Below are positions 16,501-23,349 of a stretch of 27,470 nucleotides of DNA, one piece after another. The DNA lies in the NCBI GenBank assembly GCA_021799555.1, contig JAJZAG010000010.1, forward strand, positions 1 through 27,470. The letters are read 5' to 3'. The position numbers and the translations under genes were made by a program. How positions within the stretch are numbered: the first letter of the stretch is position 1; every line of letters begins with the position of its first letter. Under the pieces are notes generated by a model. That model saw only the letters and a list, made by a program, of their open reading frames with translations. It searched no databases and was not told the DNA's origin. Source of the DNA: Deltaproteobacteria bacterium (GTDB lineage: Bacteria > Desulfobacterota > Binatia > Binatales > Binataceae).

Positions 16501-16832
16501 GCGCGCTCAATTGCGCGCTTGCGATCCAACGCGAATGCGCCGCGTATTCCGCGGCGCATCCCGACGCGCCTTTGCGCGTCTCGATTGGCGCGCATACCGG
16601 CGAAACGATTAAGGAGACCAGCGATTTTTTCGGCAAGAACGTCATTGTTGCCGCTCGAATTGGCGCGCAGGCGCGCCCCGGCGAGATCCTCGTTTCGGCG
16701 ATCGTCAAAGACCTTACCGAAAGCTCCGGAGACCTGCGCTTCGACGAAGGCCGCGAACTCAAACTCAAAGGCCTGTCTGGAACGCATCGTGTGTACTCGC
16801 TCCGGTGGGCCACCGCTCCAAAACCGGCGTAG
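13524..16832 (+). CDS. ATPase (STAND/AAA_16-like)-TPR protein with C-terminal class III adenylate cyclase domain
   Basis: 1102 residues. N-terminal nucleotide-binding domain: IGRVPELQEL, Walker A GGEPGIGKTT (36-45), Walker B VIIVIDDAH (D166-D167), as in MalT/LuxR-type STAND ATPases. Residues from about 400 to 900 are alpha-helical, TPR-like repeats rich in Ala, Leu and Glu (for example YEDAARLYEMALAGLE). The class III cyclase domain begins at about 928. Metal aspartates D938 (FTDIENST) and D982 (KSMGDGFM), the adenine-selecting K978 and the Asp in SDFFGKNV, plus the transition-state Arg in AARI, are present. The usual Asn of VNxAAR is Ile. It should make cAMP under control of the ATPase/TPR sensor. 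Related proteins often carry the cyclase at the N-terminus; here it is last. No clear Shine-Dalgarno precedes the ATG. Confidence 0.9.
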   Translation: MTTQRQGLIGRVPELQELRAALDNTLAGRGGLFMIGGEPGIGKTTLAVELSAEAGARGAQVAWGHCWENAGAPAFWPWTEILRALLLGRDRQSLAALFGEHASPLAALLPEFVPSAGLPPTERPPSVAASTIGSDQPAEQRFRLFQSIAFLIADLARERAVIIVIDDAHAADTASLLLLRFVARNARRLPVMLLATFRDAEVRRDAKVAELFADLRRESAAMMLAGLKPPEVAEFVRSRVSTAPDPALARELHKVTEGNPFFLSEIVRMLAAGEGYAPQSGTHGLAAFFIPDGVRAAVRQRIGLVSDAARAVLGVAAVAGREFDFAVIRGACARPADAILRALDEAEAAGLVAARTDRIGAYRFTHTLIAETLYGDLGKPTARQLHLKIAETIEQLHRANLDSHLAKLAHHYGAALPLEPSDKAIEYAYRGARRAQTMLAYEDAARLYEMALAGLEVGHPAEQRRACEMLLNLGEALYGAGLFERAKAAFARALETAQRIGSAEDMARAALGYGLPPSTPDRADRSLIAILEQARAALGDSDSGLRAMILARMSSELFWAHDSRRIALSDQAVEIARRVGDPAALLYVLYARHTAVWEPGNLDERLAIAREVILLAEQSGNPRWALRVRRLGAHYMHFADLLELGDIPAVDREIAHYARIAAELHLDLGYEELIRATRALMDGRFDEAERLGIKTLETAMRLERRIGPFRSAVNSQLLILHRERGSLAEFEPVLRASLARAPGSALHRCALAFLYAESGRRAEARMIFEELATGGFSALPRDMTWYAAMVLLSEVCSYLGDAARAETLYGLLEPYAGRNAVLDIHVCYGSVAHYLAMLAAAAGDPDLAERHFTAALDFNLKMGASAWVARTRYQIAAMLLERGRPGDRERALEFAGLARAGAESLGMKALRERLRDLAGVELRADAGPDGTVTIMFTDIENSTGTTERLGDLRAQEWLREHNALIRAQISAHQGFEVKSMGDGFMIAFPSARRALNCALAIQRECAAYSAAHPDAPLRVSIGAHTGETIKETSDFFGKNVIVAARIGAQARPGEILVSAIVKDLTESSGDLRFDEGRELKLKGLSGTHRVYSLRWATAPKPA

Positions 16833-16880
16833 GACGCGGCGCGATCCGCGTAGCCCTGCGACCGCGCGCCACTCCGCGTA

Positions 16881-16910
16881 TCGACCGCCGCAATTTCGCT
16901 CTGCTAACAT
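16881..16910 (+). promoter_or_regulatory. Candidate promoter for a leaderless phosphatase transcript
   Basis: TCGACC (16881-16886), an 18-base spacer and TAACAT (16905-16910) resemble a sigma70 promoter. The -10 ends nine bases before the ATG of the phosphatase gene, so transcription would begin at or next to the start codon. That matches the absence of a Shine-Dalgarno. Inferred from spacing and hexamer resemblance. Confidence 0.35.
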
Positions 16911-16919
16911 ACTTCCGTC

Positions 16920-17261
16920 ATGAAGAAAGTCCTGATGGTCTGCACAGGCAACAAAGACCGCAGCCCGACCGCCGCGATGCTGCTCGCGGAGATGTGCGCG
17001 CCGATGTGGGTGACTTCGGCCGGCACCGAGCCGTGGGCCAAGAACCCCGTTAATTCTGAACTGATCGAAGAGGCCGACGTGATTTGCGTGATGGAAGAAG
17101 CCCATCGCCGTTATATCGTCGAACGCTTCGGTGACGCGCACGCACAAAAGGTCGTCGTACTCGATGTGCCCGACAACTACATTTGCTGGGAATCCGAGCT
17201 CGTGCACGTGCTCAAGCCCAAGCTGCGCGCGGCTCTCGGACTGACGAGTTCCCGCCGGTAA
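16920..17261 (+). CDS. Short low-molecular-weight protein-tyrosine-phosphatase-like protein
   Basis: 113 residues. The P-loop C8-TGNKD-R14-S15 fits the CX5R(S/T) signature at the N-terminus, as in LMW phosphatases. VTSAGTEPW follows, then EEADVICVMEEAHRRYIVERFG. A late VVVLDVPDNYICWE may supply the general acid aspartate. The protein is about 40 residues shorter than classical LMW-PTPs but matches a known group of compact LMW-PTP-like bacterial proteins. It probably removes phosphate from phosphotyrosine or phosphoarginine, or acts on small molecules; the substrate is unknown. There is no Shine-Dalgarno, and a promoter-like element ends nine bases before the ATG. It follows the cyclase by 87 bases and may be independently transcribed. 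Confidence 0.82.
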   Translation: MKKVLMVCTGNKDRSPTAAMLLAEMCAPMWVTSAGTEPWAKNPVNSELIEEADVICVMEEAHRRYIVERFGDAHAQKVVVLDVPDNYICWESELVHVLKPKLRAALGLTSSRR

Positions 17262-17324
17262 TCCGCGTGCATTTGCGGGCGTCGGGTGTATGTTGGTTCA
17301 AATGCCAAATTCCGGAGGCCGCAG

Positions 17325-17810
17325 ATGGACGACGCAAGGATCAAGCTGCTGATCGATCGCGCCGAGATAAGCGACGTACAGTTGCGATACGCAACGGGCT
17401 TGGATTTTCGCGATTGGAGCATCTTTCGATCGTGCTTTGCCGATGAGATCGAAGTGGACTTCACTTCACTGTTTGGCGGCGCGCCACGCACGGTCAGCGC
17501 CGACCGATGGACCGAATCGGCGCGCAAAACCGTCAGCGGACTCGCCGCGACCCAGCACATGATCACCAATCACGTGATCACCGTCGAAGGCGACCGCGCG
17601 AAATGCGTCGCGCATGTGCAGGCGCAGCACTATCTACCCAACGACAAGGGCGACAGCACGCAAACCATGGGCGGCTACTACACCAATCATTTCATCCGCA
17701 CGCCGGCCGGATGGAAGATCAGCGCGTGCAAATTGACGCTCACCTGGACCACCGGAAACTGGCACATCTTCAGCCTCGCGCGCGATCGGCTCAAAGCGCA
17801 AGGCGGCTGA
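17325..17810 (+). CDS. SnoaL-like / NTF2-fold family protein
   Basis: 161 residues. The ATG at 17325 has GGAGG seven bases upstream; an earlier start at 17286 has no such site. The sequence has the cone-shaped alpha+beta barrel pattern of the SnoaL_4 group: an N-terminal helix (DRAEISDVQLRYATGLDFRDW), FRSCFADEIEVDFTS, a helix at DRWTESARKTVSGL, and then strands TQHMITNHVITVEGDRAKC, GGYYTNHFIRTPAGWKISACKLT and TWTTGN. Members include polyketide cyclases, ring-hydroxylating small subunits, isomerases and dehydratases. Many are proteins of unknown substrate in catabolic clusters. It lies 82 bases before the carboxylesterase on the same strand, and a joint role is possible but not shown. Confidence 0.82.
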   Translation: MDDARIKLLIDRAEISDVQLRYATGLDFRDWSIFRSCFADEIEVDFTSLFGGAPRTVSADRWTESARKTVSGLAATQHMITNHVITVEGDRAKCVAHVQAQHYLPNDKGDSTQTMGGYYTNHFIRTPAGWKISACKLTLTWTTGNWHIFSLARDRLKAQGG

Positions 17811-17892
17811 GGTTCCGATTGGAAATCTCTCGCACCTGAGGCGCAAGATTCGCTAAGCTCGCGATATGACCTCGTAACAGGGAGTACGATCG

Positions 17893-19434
17893 ATGGCGGA
17901 AGCAGTGATTGCCGATACGGCTGCGGGAAAGATTCGCGGCGCCGTAGAACGCGGCGTTAACATATTCAAAGGAATTCCGTATGCCGCGCCGCCGATTGGC
18001 GCGCGCCGTTTCAGGCCTCCGCATAGCGTCGCGCCGTGGAGCGGCGTGCGCGATGCGCTCGCATACGGCGCTCGCGCGATGCAGGATGACAACGCTTTCG
18101 CGTTACCGCCTGCGCTGCTCAAACTATTCGTGATGGCCGAACCGATGCCGATGAACGAAGATTGTCTGTTTCTCAACGTCTGGACGCCGGCGCTTTCCGA
18201 CGGCCGCAAGCGGCCGGTGATGTTCTGGTGCCATGGCGGCGCATTCATCGCAGGTTCGGGCTCGTCGCCGTGGTATGACGGCACTAATCTCGCCGCGAAG
18301 GGCGACGTGGTCGTTGTGACGATTAACCACCGGCTCGGAGCCTTCGGCTACCTGCATCTTGAGGATATTGCCGGCCGGGAGTTCGAATCGGCTGGTGTCG
18401 CGGGGATGCTCGATATCGTCGCGGCGCTTAAGTGGGTGCGCGACAATATCGCGAACTTCGGCGGTGATCCCGATAACGTCACGATCTTCGGCGAATCGGG
18501 CGGCGGCGCCAAGGTCTGCGTGCTGATGGCGATGCCGGAGGCCCGCGGCTTGTTTCATAAGGCGATTATCCAGAGCGGCCCTGCGGTCGAAATGGCGAGC
18601 CGCGCCGACGCCAGCGAAACCGCCCGCCAGCTTTTAGGCGAGCTCGGTCTTTCTCCATCCCAGACCGCCGAGTTGCGTTCGATTTCCGCCGAACGCCTTG
18701 CGCAGGCGCAGGCCGCGGTGCTCAAGAAAGTCAGCATGATGTCGTTCGCGAACCGGCGCCGGATTGGATTCAATCCCGTCGTTGACGAAACGCATCTGCC
18801 GCAAGGTCCATTCGCACCCGCCGCGCCTGCGATCTCGGCTGGAATTCCACTGATGATCGGCACCAATAAGGACGAAATGACCCTGTTCTTCGGACTCGCC
18901 CCGTGGCTCGAAGCGATGGACGAGGCCGCTATGCACTCGCGAGTTGCGATGTTCGTTGGAGCCGAACGCGCGCCCGCGATAATCGCCGCCTACCGCAAGG
19001 CGCGTCCTTCCGACGCACCGCGCGATATCGTACTCGCAATCGCAACCGACCAGGCCATGCGCATCCCGTCGCTGGTCATCGCCGATCGCAAAGTTGCGCA
19101 AGCGGCGGCGCCGGTGTTCGTTTATATGTTCACCTGGGAGACCCCGGTGCTCGAGGGTAAGTTGAAATCGCCGCACGCGCTCGAGATTCCTTTCGTATTC
19201 GACACGCTTCATACCTCGAAGCTGGCCGGTGATTCGCCCGCGCGCTTCCCGCTATCCGAAAAGATGAGCAAAGCGTGGCTGGCTTTCGCGCGCAACGGAG
19301 ATCCGAACCATTCCGGCCTCCCGCGATGGCCCACCTACGATGTGGAACGCCGCCCCACGATGATGTTCAGCGAACAATGCCGGATCGAGGACGACCCATT
19401 CCGCGCGGAGCGTCTCGCGTGGAGCTGCGATTAA
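17893..19434 (+). CDS. Type-B carboxylesterase/lipase family alpha/beta hydrolase
   Basis: 513 residues, standard for type-B carboxylesterases. The GxSxG nucleophile elbow is GESGG with S202, the oxyanion loop is HGGAF (114-118), and E328 lies in GTNKDEMT. H428 in SPHALEIPFVF completes the likely Ser-Glu-His triad. N-terminal GKIRGAVERGVNIFKGIPYAAPP and NEDCLFLNVWTP are family hallmarks. There is no signal peptide, so it is probably cytoplasmic. It hydrolyses carboxylic esters; the physiological substrate is unknown. AGGGAG lies eight bases before the ATG. It is preceded by the SnoaL-like gene on the same strand and followed by a 68-base gap to a lipoprotein gene. Confidence 0.93.
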   Translation: MAEAVIADTAAGKIRGAVERGVNIFKGIPYAAPPIGARRFRPPHSVAPWSGVRDALAYGARAMQDDNAFALPPALLKLFVMAEPMPMNEDCLFLNVWTPALSDGRKRPVMFWCHGGAFIAGSGSSPWYDGTNLAAKGDVVVVTINHRLGAFGYLHLEDIAGREFESAGVAGMLDIVAALKWVRDNIANFGGDPDNVTIFGESGGGAKVCVLMAMPEARGLFHKAIIQSGPAVEMASRADASETARQLLGELGLSPSQTAELRSISAERLAQAQAAVLKKVSMMSFANRRRIGFNPVVDETHLPQGPFAPAAPAISAGIPLMIGTNKDEMTLFFGLAPWLEAMDEAAMHSRVAMFVGAERAPAIIAAYRKARPSDAPRDIVLAIATDQAMRIPSLVIADRKVAQAAAPVFVYMFTWETPVLEGKLKSPHALEIPFVFDTLHTSKLAGDSPARFPLSEKMSKAWLAFARNGDPNHSGLPRWPTYDVERRPTMMFSEQCRIEDDPFRAERLAWSCD

Positions 19435-19502
19435 CCACTTGCGGCAGTGAACTTCACGTTAGCCGGTCGCACCTGCCGGCCGGTCGGGAACATCTTCGCG
19501 GC

Positions 19503-20084
19503 ATGCCCGGCGCAAGCCCCGCGATTAAATTACTGACTATCGTTATTCTTCTGATTATCGGGGCTGCTATGGCATGCGGCGGATGCGCCACCGAAAAGGT
19601 CGACGTGCCAGCCGCGGGCGCATCCTATGATTCGGCGCCAGCCAAGCCCCTGCCCTTTCGCGGACGGCTCTTGGAGGGCGATAGCGACGAGCTTCCGCCG
19701 TCGGTCGCGATGTCGCTCACGAACAAATCGCCGATCGGATTTTCCTACCGCGAAGAGCTGACCCACGGCGAGCGTCACACACCGCTGTTCCTGTCGGCGA
19801 TCGATCCTGCGACATATCTCGGCGCGCCGCTCGGAGAATACACTGTGACGGCGTTCGCGAGCCTGTCGATCACCGACGGCGACAAAGTAATTGGCTATTA
19901 CACCACGAGAGCGCGAGTCGCTGAGAGCTATAATATCAAGTCCGAACCAACTCACATCGAACTCGAGCATCAGGCACGAGCCGCCGTCCGCGCGAAAATC
20001 GATGCGCAACTGGCCGCCGACGCAGGCCGGCTGAAAGATTCGAGCGCCGCGCCTCTCACTGCGGGTGCGCCGTCAAATCAGTGA
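19503..20084 (+). CDS. Predicted lipoprotein, family unknown
   Basis: 193 residues. I do not recognise a family. The N-terminus is a type II signal: IKLLTIVILLIIGAAMAC, then GGC, giving two possible lipidation cysteines just after the hydrophobic stretch. The mature part has a Ser/Pro linker and then a beta-rich stretch (LPFRGRLLEGDSDELPPSVA, GEYTVTAFASLSITDGDK, ESYNIKSEPTHIELEHQ) and an Ala-rich tail. It would be anchored in the inner or outer membrane. The ATG at 19503 has only a weak GGGAA about 12 bases upstream, so the start is uncertain. Its TGA overlaps the GTG of the next lipoprotein gene, which implies coupled translation and perhaps a joint envelope function (inference). Confidence 0.72.
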   Translation: MPGASPAIKLLTIVILLIIGAAMACGGCATEKVDVPAAGASYDSAPAKPLPFRGRLLEGDSDELPPSVAMSLTNKSPIGFSYREELTHGERHTPLFLSAIDPATYLGAPLGEYTVTAFASLSITDGDKVIGYYTTRARVAESYNIKSEPTHIELEHQARAAVRAKIDAQLAADAGRLKDSSAAPLTAGAPSNQ

Positions 20085-20530
20085 GTAAACGTGTGCGGAT
20101 GTTCGCGGCGCTACGCTGGCGAATACCATATTCGCGCATAGTGTATTGCGGATTGATATACCTGTCAGGATGCGCGGTGCAGGGAGCATCTTTTCAAAAA
20201 GTCCAGTTCCCCCCGACCAGCGCGGTAATATACGTCTATCGGCCGTACAAATACGGTAGCTCGCTACTGAGACCCGATGTCACCTGCGGCGGCCAGAGCG
20301 CAGCGATCGGTCCGGGCGGATATCATCCTTTTGTAATTCCCGCTGGCAAAGTGACCTGCGAAGTCGCTGGCGGCGAGAGCAACGACAAGGTTGAGATTCT
20401 GGCCGAACCGCATAACTACTATATCAAAGAGGATTTCTCGTGGGGCGTTCTGCGCGGCCATCCGCATCTCAACCCCGTTGACAGCGATACCGCGCACGAC
20501 GAGATAAACACCTGCGTGCTCGAGCCGTGA
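20081..20530 (+). CDS. DUF2846-like lipoprotein
   Basis: 149 residues with a GTG start sharing bases with the stop of the previous gene (GTGA). A basic N-terminus and IVYCGLIYLSGC form a clear lipobox (LSGC), so the mature protein starts at about C31. The mature region AVIYVYRPYKYGSSLLRPDVTCGG, then GPGGYHPFVIPAGKVTCEV, resembles DUF2846 lipoproteins, whose function is undescribed. Two further cysteines could form a disulfide. The gene converges on pgi with 18 bases between, and a seven-base hairpin lies across the junction. Confidence 0.78.
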   Translation: MSKRVRMFAALRWRIPYSRIVYCGLIYLSGCAVQGASFQKVQFPPTSAVIYVYRPYKYGSSLLRPDVTCGGQSAAIGPGGYHPFVIPAGKVTCEVAGGESNDKVEILAEPHNYYIKEDFSWGVLRGHPHLNPVDSDTAHDEINTCVLEP

Positions 20531-20540
20531 GTAAGCCAGC

Positions 20541-20558
20541 CGCGAAAATCATTTCGCG
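20541..20558. terminator. Hairpin between convergent lipoprotein and pgi genes
   Basis: CGCGAAA (20541-20547) pairs perfectly with TTTCGCG (20552-20558) across a four-base loop, spanning the stop codon of pgi. Its position between convergent genes suggests a bidirectional transcript end. There is no long T-run on either side, so it would be a weak intrinsic terminator. Confidence 0.4.
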
Positions 20559-22180
20559 CGATGCGCCCGGTACGCGGCAATCAGCGCATTAGTCGAGCTG
20601 TCGTGTTTCAGATCCGGCGCGGCCGCGCTTTCCAACTCCGGAACGATCCGTTGCGCGAGCACCTTGCCCAGCTCGACTCCCCATTGATCGAACGAGTCGA
20701 TTCCCCAAATTGTGCCCTGGGTGAATACGCTGTGTTCGTATAGCGCGACGAGCTTGCCGAGCGTCTCGGGCGTCAGCGCGTCGGCGAGGATAGTTGTCGA
20801 AGGGCGATTGCCCTCGAATACGCGATGCGGTACCAGCCAATCCGGCGTGCCTTCGGCTCGCACTTCGTCAGCAGTCTTGCCGAACGCCAAAGCTTCAGCC
20901 TGCGCGAAGACATTCGCCATGAGCAGATCGTGATGGCGTCCGAGTGGATTCAGCGAGCGATAGAAGCCAATAAAATCGCATGGGATCAGCTTGGTGCCCT
21001 GATGAATCAATTGGTAGAACGAATGCTGCCCGTTGGTGCCGGGCTCGCCCCAGAAGATTGGTCCGGTCTGATAATCGATTGCAGCTCCGCCGAGCGAGAC
21101 GTGCTTTCCGTTCGATTCCATCGTGAGCTGCTGGAGGTAGGCGGGAAAGCGCTTCAAATATTGCTCGTACGGAAACACGCCAACCGTTTGCGCGCCAAAA
21201 AAATTATTGTACCAGACCGCGAGCAGTCCCATCAGCACCGGCAGATTCCGCTCGAATGGCGCGGTGCGGAAATGTTCGTCGATCGCGTGGAATCCCGCGA
21301 GCATCGCGGCGAAATTCTCCGGCCCGATCGCGATCATCGTCGAAAGCCCGATCGCCGAGTCCATCGAGTAGCGTCCGCCGACCCAGTCCCAGAATCCGAA
21401 CATGTTGGCGGTGTCGATTCCGAACTTCGCGACGCCCTCGGCGTTCGTCGACACGGCGACGAAATGCTTCGCGATCGCCTTCTCGTCGCCGAGCGCGGCA
21501 AGGCTCCACGCGCGCGCCGTCTGCGCATTGGTCATGGTCTCGAGCGTGGTGAAGGTCTTCGACGAAATGATAAACAACGTCTCGGCGGCGTCGAGGTCGC
21601 GCGTCGCCTCGGCGAAATCCGTCCCGTCGACGTTCGACACAAAGCGCATCGTCAGATTGCGGGCGCTATAATAGCGCAGCGCTTCGTACGCCATAACCGG
21701 ACCGAGATCCGAGCCGCCGATACCAATATTGATCACGTTGCGGATCGGCCGTCCGGTGTGCCCCTTCCACACCCCGCTTCGCACTCGGTTCGAGAAATCG
21801 CCCATCCGATCGAAAACCTCGTGAACCGCCGGCACGACATTGGTCCCATCGACGACAATCGTCGCGCCGCGCGGAGCGCGCAGAGCGACGTGCAATACCG
21901 CGCGCTTCTCGGTGACATTGATCTTCTCACCGGCGAACATCGCGTCGATTCGCTCCCGCAGCTCCGACTGTTCGGCGAGATCGATCAGGAGCTTGATCGT
22001 CTCGGCGGTGATGCGATGCTTCGAGTAGTCGGCGTACAGACCGGCGGCCTCGAGCTTGAAGCGCGCGGCGCGTCCCGGATCGTCTTTGAACATCGCGCGC
22101 AGGTGCGCGCCGCGGATCTTTTCAAAATGCGCGGCGAGCGCCTTCCACGCGGGGCGCTGAGTGAGCGGCGCGGCAGCCAT
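20549..22180 (-). CDS. pgi: Glucose-6-phosphate isomerase
   Basis: 543 residues, close to the usual length for Pgi. It interconverts glucose-6-phosphate and fructose-6-phosphate in the cytoplasm. Conserved segments: INIGIGGSDLGPVM (sugar-phosphate binding), SKTFTTLETMTNA, FGFWDWVGGRYSMDSAIGL, QLTMESNGK and GEPGTNGQHSFYQLIHQGT. The second PGI signature, GIDSFDQWGVELGK, carries the active-site lysine. The start at 22180 is chosen because longer versions would run into the transaldolase gene; it begins only five bases after the tal stop, and AAAGG stands further upstream. Tight linkage to tal indicates one transcript. Such tal-pgi pairing is known in several bacterial groups, some with fused proteins. 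Confidence 0.96.
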   Translation of the reverse strand: MAAAPLTQRPAWKALAAHFEKIRGAHLRAMFKDDPGRAARFKLEAAGLYADYSKHRITAETIKLLIDLAEQSELRERIDAMFAGEKINVTEKRAVLHVALRAPRGATIVVDGTNVVPAVHEVFDRMGDFSNRVRSGVWKGHTGRPIRNVINIGIGGSDLGPVMAYEALRYYSARNLTMRFVSNVDGTDFAEATRDLDAAETLFIISSKTFTTLETMTNAQTARAWSLAALGDEKAIAKHFVAVSTNAEGVAKFGIDTANMFGFWDWVGGRYSMDSAIGLSTMIAIGPENFAAMLAGFHAIDEHFRTAPFERNLPVLMGLLAVWYNNFFGAQTVGVFPYEQYLKRFPAYLQQLTMESNGKHVSLGGAAIDYQTGPIFWGEPGTNGQHSFYQLIHQGTKLIPCDFIGFYRSLNPLGRHHDLLMANVFAQAEALAFGKTADEVRAEGTPDWLVPHRVFEGNRPSTTILADALTPETLGKLVALYEHSVFTQGTIWGIDSFDQWGVELGKVLAQRIVPELESAAAPDLKHDSSTNALIAAYRAHRAK

Positions 22181-22185
22181 CGCGC

Positions 22186-23271
22186 TCAGCTTGCCTTTCT
22201 GATCGCGGCGCTTTTTTCGGCGATCCGGGCCAGCAATTCGTCCCACGACTTCACGAATGCGGCGGCACCCTCTTTCTGAAGCTGCTCGGCCAGCGCGTCG
22301 ATATCGATTCCCGCCTTCGTGAACTCGGCCAGCTCGCGTTCGGCGTCGCCGCCATCAGCGGGCAGCATCGGTCCCACCTCGCCATGCTCCGCCATCGCGT
22401 GCAGCGTGTTTTCCGGCATCGTGTTGATCGTGTGCGGAGAAGCCAGCGCCTTTACGTACAGAATATCCGAGGACTTGGGATCCTTGGTTCCCGTGCTCGC
22501 CCACAGAAGGCGCTGCGGGCGCGCGCCCTGATTCATCAGGCGCAGCCACCGGTCGCTGTCGAGCAGCTCGCGATAAGCCTTATAGGTCCGCTTCGCGATC
22601 GCGATTCCCAACCGATCGCGCATCGCGGCCGGTACCTTCTGCGCGACCGCGACGTCCCATCGGCTGATAAATAACGACGCGACCGAGCCGACGAAAGGAT
22701 TAAGTCCCGCGGCGACGCGCCGTTCGATTCCCCTCATGTATGCGCCAGCGGCGGCGAGATATTGCTCGCGCGAAAAGAGCAGCGTGACGTTGATTGAGAC
22801 GCCCGAGAAGATCGCCTCCTCGATCGCGGGCAGGCCCTCGCGCGTACCCGGAATCTTGATGAACAAGTTGGGCCGCGCGGCGCGTCCGTACAGCGCCTTG
22901 GCCGCCTTCACGGTGCTCGCGGTGTCGTAAGCAAGCTTCGGTGAGACCTCGAGCGATACCCATCCATCGACGCGATTGGTCAGGTCATGGACCGGGCGGA
23001 ACAGATCGGCCGCCTGGGTGAGGTCCTCGAGCGCGAGGTCGAAGAACAGTTCCTCTCCCTGCAGTCCGGCAGCGTTCTTCTGCGCGATCGCCGCGTCATA
23101 ATCTGCGCCGCTCTTCAGCGCGTGGTCGAAGATAGTCGGGTTCGAGGTGAGACCGGTGATCGAGAGTTCCTCGATATAGCGCTTGAGGCCGCCGCCGGTC
23201 AGAAGCGCGCGTGTGATATTGTCGAGCCACAGGCTTTGGCCCGCGGCATGAAGTTGTTGGGTCGCTTTCAT
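22186..23271 (-). CDS. tal: Transaldolase
   Basis: 361 residues, typical of the long bacterial (TalB-like, mycobacterial-type) transaldolases. It transfers the dihydroxyacetone unit between sedoheptulose-7-phosphate and glyceraldehyde-3-phosphate in the non-oxidative pentose phosphate pathway. The Schiff-base lysine is K139 in NLFIKIPGT. Further hallmarks are SLWLDNITR with D17, ITGLTSNPTIF, SGVSINVTLLFS, SVASLFISRWD and WASTGTKDP. AGGAGG lies four bases before the ATG at 23271. It runs into pgi with a five-base gap. TTGACC occurs about 65 bases upstream, with a poorly matching GAAGAT -10; promoter status is unclear. Confidence 0.96.
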   Translation of the reverse strand: MKATQQLHAAGQSLWLDNITRALLTGGGLKRYIEELSITGLTSNPTIFDHALKSGADYDAAIAQKNAAGLQGEELFFDLALEDLTQAADLFRPVHDLTNRVDGWVSLEVSPKLAYDTASTVKAAKALYGRAARPNLFIKIPGTREGLPAIEEAIFSGVSINVTLLFSREQYLAAAGAYMRGIERRVAAGLNPFVGSVASLFISRWDVAVAQKVPAAMRDRLGIAIAKRTYKAYRELLDSDRWLRLMNQGARPQRLLWASTGTKDPKSSDILYVKALASPHTINTMPENTLHAMAEHGEVGPMLPADGGDAERELAEFTKAGIDIDALAEQLQKEGAAAFVKSWDELLARIAEKSAAIRKAS

Positions 23272-23349
23272 AACGCCTCCTGCTCGAACATCGCTGGTCC
23301 TTGCTTCGATCTTCCTCGCCGCGCATCAGGCGGGTCAACCGCGAAGAAC

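Noticed and set aside
21664..21674. TATAAT-like sequence inside pgi
   Set aside because: It lies deep within the coding sequence with no downstream gene start to serve.
20825..22279. A 484-codon open frame on the + strand opposite pgi
   Set aside because: It is the antisense of a clearly identified pgi gene. High GC at third positions keeps the opposite strand free of stops, and the product is Arg/His-rich with no family resemblance.
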